Shown piece by piece: positions 19,085 through 25,745 of a stretch of DNA of 35,381 nt. The stretch is from Bacteroidales bacterium (GTDB taxonomy: Bacteria; Bacteroidota; Bacteroidia; Bacteroidales; ML635J-15): assembly GCA_028686735.1 (NCBI GenBank), contig JAQUBO010000017.1, positions 1-35,381 of the forward strand, written 5' to 3'. The notes under the pieces are model-generated. The model had not been told where the DNA came from, ran no database searches, and saw only the letters and a list, made by a program, of their open reading frames with translations. The position numbers and the translations under genes are program-made. Every line of letters starts with the position of its first letter. Positions within the stretch are counted from its first letter, which is position 1.

Positions 19085-20754
19085 TAAAATTTGATATATA
19101 CACCAGTTTTTAAGCCATATTTTTGAATTTTCTGACTTATAACATAAGATTTTTGATACTTCGAGTTAATATCTCCTCTCAAGTGTGGTTCGATATAAAT
19201 TGCAAAATGTTTACCTATTTTATATTGTAAATTAATTGCAGCATAATAATCAAACATAAATTTTGTATCAGGACAATTAGCTATCTCTGCAACACTGTTT
19301 TGTGAGATATCATAATATTGTCCACCTTTGGAAATTAAAATACTGGTTATAAGTCCAGCCTTAGGTGTAACAGAAAACTTACCTACATCAAACTCATAAC
19401 CACCTACCAATGGGAAATCAAGAAAATGATATGTATTAGAAATTTTTATATCTTTATTTACCAAAAGAGAGTCGGTATAACTAATAAGTGTGCTATCAGG
19501 AACCATAGCCAGTATCGAATCGTGATATTCTGTATAAACAATATTGCCTTGAATAAACTCATCAATATCTAAAATTAGAATAGTATAAGGCTCCCAAATT
19601 TCCTCAGAAAAATAATTATAATCTTGATGAGTCGTTGTTTCATACATATTAATATTTGCAGAAAAACTTTCATGTAATTGTTGATATGCTATGCCTGTCT
19701 CAAGTCTATATTTATTATAAGAATAAGCAATACCAATACCTGTATTGAATGATATATTAGGATTAATATTATTGTTATATGTGTCAAGATTTGCTTGCAT
19801 TTCGGTGTTTAATAGTGCATTATTGTAATTTTGTAAAAAAGGATTAAAGAAAATATCAATAGCAAAATAAGATTTTTCCGAAATTATAGGTTTCCCTTTA
19901 TAATCAACACCTAGAGTATCATAAGAAATAATATCTAATTTAGGTATTCCTGCCATAAATTCATCAGCAATATCATAAACAGTTGGTGCATAAGTAAGAG
20001 AATAAATGCTATTTAAGGCAAGTTTATTTAATTTATAATAAGTAGTGTTAGGACTATTTTGACTTAACTCGTCTTGATTTTCATTAATATTTGCCCCCAT
20101 ATTCGCTTTAATCTCATTTTGCGTTTCTCCAGTTTGATTAGTATTATCACCAATATTTTGATTAAGTTCTGCGAGTTTTTTTACTTGAAATAAATTAGTG
20201 TCAGTCTGGTTATCAACTCCTTGTTCTTTTGCCTGATATGAATTAGTGTTCTCTTGCTCAAGAATATTATCTACTTGATTATTCGGTTTATCTACTTTAC
20301 CTAACTCAAGTTTTTGGTCGCTTATATCAAAGTAATTGGGTTTAGCATCTCTCAAATTCCAAATATCAAGTTTATTATCAAGATTGTCAATTTTCTCGAT
20401 TTCTATTTGATTAGCAAAGTTATCGCCAAAATGGAAAAAATCCATGTTAGGATTATTATTTACTGTAACAACAGTTCCTACTACAGCGGTAAGAATAATG
20501 CCCAGATAATAGATATTAAAATGGAAAGGACTAAAATGAATAAAGCGATTAAACCATACTGCAGCCGCAATTCTACGCCATGTTTGCTCGGCAGGAGCAA
20601 TTTTAAATCCTTTAAAAGCATTATGGTATAAACTTTCAAGACGTGGTCCAAACATCTTTTTATTGATGTTATTCCACACTTTATCGGACGGTTTTTGAGT
20701 AAAATCCTCAAATTCCGAACGAAAAATGTCTTCTATGTTTTGTTTATTTTTCAC
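19084..20754 (-). CDS. putative dual-membrane-spanning anti-sigma factor with C-terminal outer-membrane barrel
   Basis: A 556-residue protein without a classical signal peptide. Residues 1-78 are soluble and hold two similar motifs, FEDFTQKPSDKVWNNI (15-30) and FKGFKIAPAEQTWRRI (47-62), of the pattern FxxFxxxPxxxxWxxI. A single membrane segment lies at 81-98 (IYYLGIILTAVVGTVVTV). Residues ~100-240 are polar and rich in N, Q, E and K, probably disordered. The C-terminal half looks like an outer-membrane beta-barrel (FNTGIGIAYSYNKYRLETGI, PLVGGYEFDVGKFSVTPKAG, HFAIYIEPHLRGD) and ends in Phe. The start overlaps the sigma gene by 11 nt. The layout matches the dual-membrane-spanning anti-sigma (Dma) proteins described in Bacteroides thetaiotaomicron. 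The anti-sigma role is inferred from layout and operon. Confidence 0.7.
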   Translation of the reverse strand: MKNKQNIEDIFRSEFEDFTQKPSDKVWNNINKKMFGPRLESLYHNAFKGFKIAPAEQTWRRIAAAVWFNRFIHFSPFHFNIYYLGIILTAVVGTVVTVNNNPNMDFFHFGDNFANQIEIEKIDNLDNKLDIWNLRDAKPNYFDISDQKLELGKVDKPNNQVDNILEQENTNSYQAKEQGVDNQTDTNLFQVKKLAELNQNIGDNTNQTGETQNEIKANMGANINENQDELSQNSPNTTYYKLNKLALNSIYSLTYAPTVYDIADEFMAGIPKLDIISYDTLGVDYKGKPIISEKSYFAIDIFFNPFLQNYNNALLNTEMQANLDTYNNNINPNISFNTGIGIAYSYNKYRLETGIAYQQLHESFSANINMYETTTHQDYNYFSEEIWEPYTILILDIDEFIQGNIVYTEYHDSILAMVPDSTLISYTDSLLVNKDIKISNTYHFLDFPLVGGYEFDVGKFSVTPKAGLITSILISKGGQYYDISQNSVAEIANCPDTKFMFDYYAAINLQYKIGKHFAIYIEPHLRGDINSKYQKSYVISQKIQKYGLKTGVYIKF

Positions 20755-21313
20755 TTATTTTATTTTCTCTGGTTTTATCAAATTTTAATGCATTTAAATT
20801 GTTTTGTAATATTACTCTTGCTCTACTATACTGGGATTTTGAAGTGCCAATAGAGATATCAAGCATTTCGGCAATTTCGCGATGTTTATATCCCTCTATC
20901 GCATACATATTAAAGATCATTTTAAATCCTGGGGGCAATTTATTAATACAGCTTAACAATTCCTCCCGATTAAACTCATCGTCGTTTAACTCATAATTTT
21001 CAATATTAGTTTCAAAAATATTATCAAAATCTTTATGAAAATCATGTTTTTGCGATGTTCTATAATGACTTATGGCAGTATTAACCACAATTCTCTTCAT
21101 CCAACCTTCAAAAGAACCTGTTTCATTATACTGATTTATTTTTGTAAGAATTTTCACAAACGATTCTTGCAAAATATCCTCAGCATCTTCTTTCGACTTA
21201 CTATACCTAAATGCAATACCAAGAAACAGAGGAGCATACATATCATATAGACATCGTTGTGCACGTTTCTCCATTTTCTTACAGCCGGCAATTATTTCTA
21301 ATAAGTCTGGCAT
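20744..21313 (-). CDS. ECF-type RNA polymerase sigma-70 factor
   Basis: A 189-residue extracytoplasmic-function sigma factor. Region 2 is at about 25-92 (LFLGIAFRYSKSKEDAEDILQESFVKIL, GSFEGWMKRIVVNTAISHYR). Region 4 is at about 125-175 (LPPGFKMIFNMYAIEGYKHREIAEMLDISIGTSKSQYSRAR), with the HTH intact. It is the first gene of a three-gene minus-strand operon, overlapping the putative anti-sigma gene by 11 nt. It is expected to direct RNA polymerase to a regulon that may include its own operon. A TATATTTG -7 box lies upstream. Confidence 0.95.
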   Translation of the reverse strand: MPDLLEIIAGCKKMEKRAQRCLYDMYAPLFLGIAFRYSKSKEDAEDILQESFVKILTKINQYNETGSFEGWMKRIVVNTAISHYRTSQKHDFHKDFDNIFETNIENYELNDDEFNREELLSCINKLPPGFKMIFNMYAIEGYKHREIAEMLDISIGTSKSQYSRARVILQNNLNALKFDKTRENKISEK

Positions 21314-21371
21314 TTTTATAACTATAACTTGAGACTTTTTAACATAAAAAAAGGTTGCATTACATATATTA

Positions 21372-21379
21372 CAAATATA
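21372..21379 (-). promoter_or_regulatory. -7 box upstream of the sigma-factor operon
   Basis: On the minus strand this reads TATATTTG (TAnnTTTG), 58 nt before the sigma-factor ATG. No convincing -33 TTTG at normal distance, so either a weak housekeeping promoter or a site for another sigma factor. Confidence 0.35.
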
Positions 21380-21421
21380 TGCAATAAATAATTAAAAATA
21401 AAAGAGATAGAAAAGATTGCC

Positions 21422-21958
21422 TCATTTATTAAGATAAATATCAATCAATCCCTCAGGAGCAATGATTTTTACCGTTTTTGTATTAGAATTTATCTCAACA
21501 ATTATATCATCAGCAAAAGGAATTATTATAGTTTTATTATCAAAAGTGGTTTCAAAAACAGGATTTCCAGGAATGTCGTTAAACAAACTAATATTACCAA
21601 TAAAGCCGAACTTTACATCATACACTGCATATCCTATTAATTCTGATTTTGATAATTCTTCTGATTTATTTTCAATTATATCCTTCTCTGTAATCATTAA
21701 ACTAGCACTCCTAAACCGATCTACCTGTTCGCTATTACAAATGTTTTTTAATTTAAGTAAAACATTTCTTCCAGAAGTTTTTACATCTTCAATAAAAAAA
21801 GGAACCGGTATTCCTTCTATTTTTAGAAATACCGGCATTCCAATATTATAAATCTTATTAGAGTAATTCTCGAATGTTTTAATACTAATGTATCCGTTTA
21901 ATCCGTGAGGTTTAATAACACTTGCAACTTCAAACAATTCGAGTTCATCAAATTTCAT
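21422..21958 (-). CDS. rimM: ribosome maturation factor RimM
   Basis: A 178-residue 30S assembly factor that works with S19 and the 16S rRNA 3' domain. The N-terminal RimM barrel begins FEVASVIKPHGLNGYISIKTF (seen as FEVASVIKPHG then LNGYISIK). The C-terminal PRC-barrel-like part contains ELIGYAVYDVKFGFIG, IPGNPVFETTF and IIIPFADDIIVEINSNTKTV, then APEGLIDIYL. It lies 3 nt downstream of rpsP, the classical rpsP-rimM pairing. The usual trmD and rplS neighbours do not follow. Confidence 0.95.
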   Translation of the reverse strand: MKFDELELFEVASVIKPHGLNGYISIKTFENYSNKIYNIGMPVFLKIEGIPVPFFIEDVKTSGRNVLLKLKNICNSEQVDRFRSASLMITEKDIIENKSEELSKSELIGYAVYDVKFGFIGNISLFNDIPGNPVFETTFDNKTIIIPFADDIIVEINSNTKTVKIIAPEGLIDIYLNK

Positions 21959-21961
21959 TCA

Positions 21962-22735
21962 CTATTTTTCTTTTTTGTCTTCTTCTTCGGCTTTTGGCTC
22001 TTCAGCTTTTGGCTCTTCAGCTTTTGGTTCTTCGGCTTTTGGCTCTTCTACCTTTGGCTCTTCGGCTTTTGGCTCTTCTACCTTTGGCTCTTCGGCTTTT
22101 GGCTCTTCGGCTTTTGGTTCTTCGGCTTTTGGCTCTTCTACCTTTGGCTTTTCAGCTTTTGGCTCTTCTACCTTTGGCTCTTCTACCTTTGGCTCTTCGG
22201 CTTTTGGCTCTTCGGCTTCAGTTCCTTCAGTTTGCTCAGCATCTTCAGATTCCGCTTCCTTTTTGTCTTCTAGTTCTTGTGCATATTTTTTAGCAATTGC
22301 CTGTGCTCTTTCTTCCTTGATTTTTGTTTCAATCTCAAGTTTATCTTTCAGTTCAGCACGTTCTTTAGCAGAAAGGTCAGAAATTTTTGATGAAATTTTA
22401 TTTTCTTTTTCATCTAACCATGCTTCAAATCTTTTTTCTGCTTCAATCTCACTAAAAGCACCTTTTTTAACTCCTTCTAAGAGATGTTTTTTCATTAAAA
22501 CACCTTTATAAGATAAAATTCTTCTTACAGTGGGAGAAGGTTGTGCACCTTTAATCATCCATTCTAACGCTTTGTCAAAATCCAACTCGATAGTTGCAGG
22601 ATTAGTTATAGGATTATAAGCTCCTATTCTTTCAATGTATTTTCCATCACGTGGAGTTCTACTGTCGGCAACAATAATGTGATAGTAAGGTTTACTTTTG
22701 CGGCCGTGTCTTGCAAGTCTTAATTTAACTGCCAT
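21962..22735 (-). CDS. rpsP: 30S ribosomal protein S16 with long repetitive acidic C-terminal tail
   Basis: A 257-residue S16. The ribosomal core occupies about the first 80 residues (MAVKLRLARHGRKSKPYYHI, ADSRTPRDGKYIERIGAYNP, LEWMIKGAQPSPTVRRILS). A charged helical segment (about 95-165: KRFEAWLDEKENKI, LSAKERAELKDKLEIETKIKEE, QAIAKKYAQELEDKKEAE) follows. The tail is 15 tandem five-residue units EEPK(A/V) and then EEEDKKEK. C-terminal extensions of S16 are common in Bacteroidota, but this perfect-period PKE repeat is unusual. rimM follows after 3 nt. Expression starts from a TATCTTTG promoter with a hairpin at the predicted mRNA 5' end. Confidence 0.95.
   Translation of the reverse strand: MAVKLRLARHGRKSKPYYHIIVADSRTPRDGKYIERIGAYNPITNPATIELDFDKALEWMIKGAQPSPTVRRILSYKGVLMKKHLLEGVKKGAFSEIEAEKRFEAWLDEKENKISSKISDLSAKERAELKDKLEIETKIKEERAQAIAKKYAQELEDKKEAESEDAEQTEGTEAEEPKAEEPKVEEPKVEEPKAEKPKVEEPKAEEPKAEEPKAEEPKVEEPKAEEPKVEEPKAEEPKAEEPKAEEPKAEEEDKKEK
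21989..22213 (-). repeat. 15-bp tandem repeat x15 in the rpsP tail
   Basis: Fifteen in-frame 15-nt units encode (E)(E/K)PK(A/V). On the plus strand the unit reads like ttcggcttttggctc, with a ttctacctttggctc variant (Ala versus Val codons). Units are nearly identical at DNA level, so copy number may vary by slippage. Because the unit is a multiple of three, the other frames are also open across it. Confidence 0.9.
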
Positions 22736-22764
22736 AATTCATTTAATTTTAGTTATTAAATATT

Positions 22765-22781
22765 CCAGTTTCTCGAACTGG
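22765..22781 (-). promoter_or_regulatory. hairpin at predicted 5' end of rpsP mRNA
   Basis: CCAGTT-CGAGA-AACTGG on the minus strand: perfect 6-bp stem, 5-nt loop. The expected transcription start lies about 7 nt after the -7 box, at about 22779, so the stem would sit essentially at the mRNA 5' end. Confidence 0.5.
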
Positions 22782-22785
22782 GCTG

Positions 22786-22793
22786 CAAAGATA
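22786..22793 (-). promoter_or_regulatory. -7 box of the rpsP-rimM promoter
   Basis: On the minus strand TATCTTTG followed by CAGCCC; identical over 15 nt (TTATCTTTGCAGCCC) to the rpmE2 promoter. No clear TTTG -33 is visible upstream, where the DNA is a long A/T run. Confidence 0.6.
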
Positions 22794-22975
22794 ATACAAT
22801 AATTTAATTTTTATTAAAATTATTAAAAAAATATTTAACAAATACCACAGCCAACATAAGTCTGACAAACCAACCAGCGCAATGCTCACAGCTCTTTTAA
22901 CCTTTTTCGTCTTAATAAATGTTGAAAATCATCTTTACAAATAACAAATATTTTTCAAATAACTGACAATTAATT

Positions 22976-23006
22976 TTTGTTTAATTCAAGAGAAATTGTA
23001 TTTTTG
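22976..23006 (+). promoter_or_regulatory. promoter for kbl
   Basis: TTTG at 22976-22979, a 19-nt spacer and TATTTTTG at 22999-23006 match the Bacteroidota consensus. Predicted start near 23013, leader about 28 nt. Confidence 0.7.
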
Positions 23007-23040
23007 AAGTTCATCTGTAATCACTTAAAAATATACTAAT

Positions 23041-24231
23041 ATGTACAAAGAATTTAAAGAGTTTTTAACGAACGAAATTTCAGATATTAAAGATGCTGGA
23101 TTATACAAGTCCGAAAGGATAATTGTATCCCCACAAGATGCAGAAATAGTAGTAAGCACAGGTAAAAAAGTGCTTAATTTCTGTGCCAATAACTACCTAG
23201 GTTTATCTAACAATCCTAAATTAATTAAAGCTGCTCAAACAGCTTTAGATACTCACGGATATGGTATGTCATCAGTAAGATTTATTTGTGGAACAGGAGA
23301 CCTACATAAAGAACTAGAGAAAAAAATTGCAGAATTTTTCGGAACAGAAGATACAATTTTATATGCATCATGTTTTGATGCAAATGCTGGTGTTTTTGAG
23401 CCACTATTAGGACCTGAAGATGCTATAATTTCAGATTCTCTAAACCATGCTTCAATTATTGATGGCGTTAGACTATGTAAAGCTCAAAGATTTAGATATG
23501 ATAATGCTGACATGAAAAGTTTAGAAGAACAACTACAAGCAGCAAAAGGTACTAAACACAAACTAATTGTAACCGACGGTGTTTTCTCAATGGACGGAAA
23601 CGTTGCTCCATTAGACAAAATTATAGAACTTGCCAATAAATATAATGCAATGGTAATGGTTGACGAGTCGCACTCTGCTGGCGTTGTTGGACATACTGGA
23701 CGCGGAGTTACTGAGCATTTTAACCTAAAAGGTAAAGTTGAAATTATCACAGGAACTTTAGGAAAAGCTTTTGGTGGTGCTATTGGTGGCTTTACTACTG
23801 GAAAAAAAGAAATTGTCGAAATGTTGCGTCAAAAATCTCGCCCATACCTATTCTCGAACTCTATTCCACCTATGGTAGCTGCTGCAGGTATCAAGATGAT
23901 TGAAATGATGAGCGAAACAAATGACCTACAAGACAAATTACATAGTAACACAGAATATTTTATGGAAAAAATGAGTAAAATGGGTTTCGACATCAAGCCA
24001 ACCGCTTCTGCAATTTGTGCAGTAATGTTGTATGATGCCAAACTTGCTCAAAATTTTGCCGCAAAACTTCTTGATGAAGGAATCTATGTTATTGGATTTT
24101 CATTCCCAGTAGTTCCAAAAGATCTCGCTCGAATAAGAGTACAACTATCAGCTGCACACAAAATGGAACATTTAGATAAAGCCATTGCAGCTTTTGAAAA
24201 AATTGGTAAGGAATTAGGAGTTATCAAATAA
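23041..24231 (+). CDS. kbl: glycine C-acetyltransferase (2-amino-3-ketobutyrate CoA ligase)
   Basis: A 396-residue PLP-dependent alpha-oxoamine synthase that interconverts 2-amino-3-oxobutyrate plus CoA with glycine plus acetyl-CoA in threonine breakdown. Visible are VLNFCANNYLGLSNNPKL, YGMSSVRFICGT, the DSLNHASIIDGVRL motif, VDESHSAGVVG, and the PLP lysine K242 in GTLGKAFGGAIGG. Length and the YGMSSVRFICGT motif favour Kbl over 8-amino-7-oxononanoate synthase or serine palmitoyltransferase, which share the fold. Threonine dehydrogenase (tdh) is not adjacent. It has its own promoter and a strong terminator, so it is monocistronic. Confidence 0.92.
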   Translation: MYKEFKEFLTNEISDIKDAGLYKSERIIVSPQDAEIVVSTGKKVLNFCANNYLGLSNNPKLIKAAQTALDTHGYGMSSVRFICGTGDLHKELEKKIAEFFGTEDTILYASCFDANAGVFEPLLGPEDAIISDSLNHASIIDGVRLCKAQRFRYDNADMKSLEEQLQAAKGTKHKLIVTDGVFSMDGNVAPLDKIIELANKYNAMVMVDESHSAGVVGHTGRGVTEHFNLKGKVEIITGTLGKAFGGAIGGFTTGKKEIVEMLRQKSRPYLFSNSIPPMVAAAGIKMIEMMSETNDLQDKLHSNTEYFMEKMSKMGFDIKPTASAICAVMLYDAKLAQNFAAKLLDEGIYVIGFSFPVVPKDLARIRVQLSAAHKMEHLDKAIAAFEKIGKELGVIK

Positions 24232-24269
24232 AATACTTTGTTTACAACATAAAGTTGAGAATACCACAT

Positions 24270-24305
24270 AAAAAGTCGGAAGAAAAATCTTCTGACTTTT
24301 TGTTT
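24270..24305 (+). terminator. Rho-independent terminator after kbl
   Basis: AAAAAGTCGGAAGA-AAAA-TCTTCTGACTTTTT, a 14-bp stem with one G-T wobble and a 4-nt loop, followed by GTTTT. 38 bp after the kbl stop. Confidence 0.85.
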
Positions 24306-24500
24306 TATTATAAAATGAATACTCGATATTTTACCTAAATTATTTATTTTTGCAGTGCAATTAAAGGAACTTTTATTTATGAATCTATTAAATTTTATCG
24401 CCTAGTATTTAGATAAGGTCTTATGAAAGGCTAATGTTTTTTTACTTTCCATCTTTCAATTTTGTGGTTTTGTTTTGTGGTCTTGTTTTGTAATCTTTAC

Positions 24501-24583
24501 TGACGTTTACATTGCCTCAAATTTATTAGCAGAAATAAGATTTGTTTTATTTTTGTCGGCGATGTAAACGTCAAAATTCTACT
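24501..24583 (+). repeat. short repeat with terminal inverted repeat; uninterrupted paralogue of 14308-14386
   Basis: TGACGTTTACAT (24501-24512) pairs perfectly with ATGTAAACGTCA (24562-24573), extended inward by GCC/GGC after one mismatch. The sequence then continues AAAATTCTAC as in the copy near 14.3 kb, and continues past the MITE insertion point without interruption. Confidence 0.7.
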
Positions 24584-24593
24584 GCAAATTTAA

Positions 24594-24803
24594 GACAAGT
24601 CTTTAAACCAGGGAGAATTTCAGCAAGAATACTTGCAGAGCTATCTCAATGAATTTTGTTATATGTTTAATCAATAGTATTTTGGCGAAAAGAAGTTTGA
24701 CAGACTTCTGATAACCGAAATTAGCTATAAAAATGAATTTAGGTATAACATTGAGCAAACATTATTTTTTAATATAAAACAAAAGTTACAAGGTTTACTT
24801 TAA
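24594..24803 (+). pseudogene. IS1595/ISXO2-type transposase, C-terminal relic 1
   Basis: The frame reads FQQEYLQSYLNEFCYMFNQ, a stop (TAG at 24675-24677), then YFGEKKFDRLLITEISYKNE and ends at TAA 24801-24803. This is the C-terminal ISXO2-like signature (YLDEFCYxFNRRYFGExLFDRLL). The N-terminal and catalytic parts are missing, and a stop has replaced an Arg of FNRRYFG. It cannot encode an active enzyme. It lies directly after the inverted repeat at 24501-24573. Confidence 0.8.
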
Positions 24804-25000
24804 ACTGTAATATTTTTCTTAGTACATGACAAAAATTATTAATCAATTATAAACTAAGCTCTTATTAACAATTCATCAATAATAAACAATGCTAAAATCC
24901 TTGCATAAAACTCTCCCATTCAGAACGTTAGGTGTTTTTCTATTTTTGGTTATAAACCCAAAGGAATAAGGGTAAAATAAAACTTTTGCTCACAAGTATT

Positions 25001-25047
25001 GGTTTTCGAGTAACTCGAAAACCAGATTGTGGTCGAACTCGAAAACC
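25001..25047. repeat. hairpin with extra arm copy
   Basis: GGTTTTCGAGT-a-ACTCGAAAACC at 25001-25023 is a perfect 11-bp inverted repeat. A second ACTCGAAAACC follows at 25037-25047 after 13 nt. Two alternative pairings are possible. It lies just before the Y1 transposase relic. Confidence 0.65.
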
Positions 25048-25069
25048 TCAATTAACACCAAAAATTAAG

Positions 25070-25174
25070 TATATAGAAAATCAAAAAGAGCATCATAAAA
25101 AAACTAGTTTTCGAGAAAAATATCTTAAGTTCTTAAAAGAATATGAAGTTGATTTTGATGAACGATATATCTTT
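25070..25174 (+). pseudogene. IS200-like Y1 (REP-associated tyrosine-type) transposase, C-terminal relic
   Basis: The frame contains YIENQKEHHKKTSFREKYLK and FLKEYEVDFDERYIF. This is the typical C-terminal end of IS200-like Y1 transposases and RAYT proteins (IxNQxEHHKKxSFxxEYxxxLxxxxxxxDERYxW). The HUH motif and catalytic Tyr region are missing. The open frame around it (24986-25273) includes repeat DNA on both sides and is not a gene. Confidence 0.75.
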
Positions 25175-25206
25175 AAATCGAGTGAGCAGTTGTTTCAATT
25201 CCAGTT

Positions 25207-25347
25207 GTTTATGCCCTACGGGCAAAATTTTCTAATGAGTATGTTTTTATTGACATATATGTCCGCTAACTAGCGGACAAAAGAAACCGTTTTCAAATCT
25301 AAAACTTTAGCACACAATTGTTATTTTGTAGTCCGTAGGACATAAAC
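25207..25347. repeat. cluster of three REP-like short hairpins
   Basis: GTTTATG-CCC-tac-GGGC (25207-25223) and, inverted, GTCC-gta-GGAC-ATAAAC (25331-25347) are the same element; the two base differences are compensatory and keep the stem. Between them GTCCGCTA-ac-TAGCGGAC (25261-25278) is an 8-bp hairpin. A conserved flank plus small stem next to a Y1 transposase relic recalls REP elements. Confidence 0.6.
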
Positions 25348-25370
25348 ATTTCTGATTTTTTTTTGAAAAA

Positions 25371-25586
25371 GTGGGAGAAGTGTTACCATGGGTTCATATC
25401 GCTATCAGCAATGCTAAAAGGCAGTTGATAAATACGTTTCATGATATTAAACCTGAATTCCTGCAAAAATATCTTGATGAGTTTTGCTATAAATTCAATC
25501 GCAGATACTACGGAGAAGCTCTGTTTAACAGATTATTAGTGGCGAGCGTTAGTTGCAAAAATGAGTTTAGGTATAAAAGCGGATAA
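25371..25586 (+). pseudogene. IS1595/ISXO2-type transposase, C-terminal relic 2
   Basis: A 71-codon open frame with LPWVHIAISNAKRQLINTFH, then EFLQKYLDEFCYKFNRRYYG and EALFNRLLVASVS, the end of an ISXO2-like DDE transposase (about 230-300 residues when complete). The zinc-ribbon and first catalytic acidic residues are absent. It is better preserved than relic 1 (no internal stop) and distinct from it in sequence, so two insertions or a duplication occurred. Confidence 0.8.
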
Positions 25587-25661
25587 TCATTAAATATAAA
25601 TATATAATTGATTTATTAAAGAGCATTATCAAGCAAGAATATAAATTATTATTAAAAAATA

Positions 25662-25716
25662 TTTGCACAATTAAAAATCATTTCGTTATTTTGCGAATAA
25701 GCGAATAAGCGAAATG
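25662..25716 (+). promoter_or_regulatory. ars promoter/operator candidate
   Basis: TTTG at 25662-25665 and TATTTTG at 25687-25693 form a near-consensus promoter (spacer 21, -7 box one base short). Overlapping and following it are GCGAATAA in tandem (25693-25700, 25701-25708), a third partial copy GCGAAATG (25709-25716), and the outer dyad CATTTCG (25679-25685) / CGAAATG (25710-25716). This is a plausible ArsR operator placed to block initiation, 29 bp before the first gene. Confidence 0.5.
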
Positions 25717-25745
25717 AAAACATATTAACATTAAATTTTATAAAA

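Larger units (their letters stand above)
22736..23040. other. divergent intergenic region rpsP / kbl
   Basis: 305 bp, very A/T-rich, holding the promoters of both divergent genes and the rpsP leader hairpin. Nothing else recognised in the middle part (about 22800-22970). Confidence 0.6.
24232..25745. other. mobile-element graveyard between kbl and the ars operon
   Basis: About 1.5 kb with no intact gene. It holds the kbl terminator, a 73-bp inverted repeat, two IS1595/ISXO2-type transposase C-terminal relics, one IS200-like Y1 transposase C-terminal relic, several short REP-like hairpins, and the ars promoter region. It looks like a site of repeated insertion and decay, next to an operon often carried on mobile DNA. 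Confidence 0.7.

Noticed and set aside
21905-22511. Three plus-strand open frames of 122-178 codons rich in Ser/Gly/Ala/Phe or Leu
   Set aside because: They are antisense readings of the 15-bp repeat in rpsP; the repeat period is a multiple of three, so every frame is open.
24345-24352. TATTTTTG promoter-like box after kbl
   Set aside because: No properly spaced TTTG and no gene downstream (the first ATG gives eight codons); at best an orphan remnant.
24986-25273. 95-codon open frame as a possible small gene
   Set aside because: Only codons 29-63 resemble a protein (Y1 transposase C-terminus). Its start lies before the hairpin DNA at 25001-25047 and its end lies in REP-like DNA; treated as a relic.
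25207-25347. CRISPR-like spaced hairpins
   Set aside because: Only three different hairpins with unequal spacing, no repeat-spacer regularity and no cas genes.
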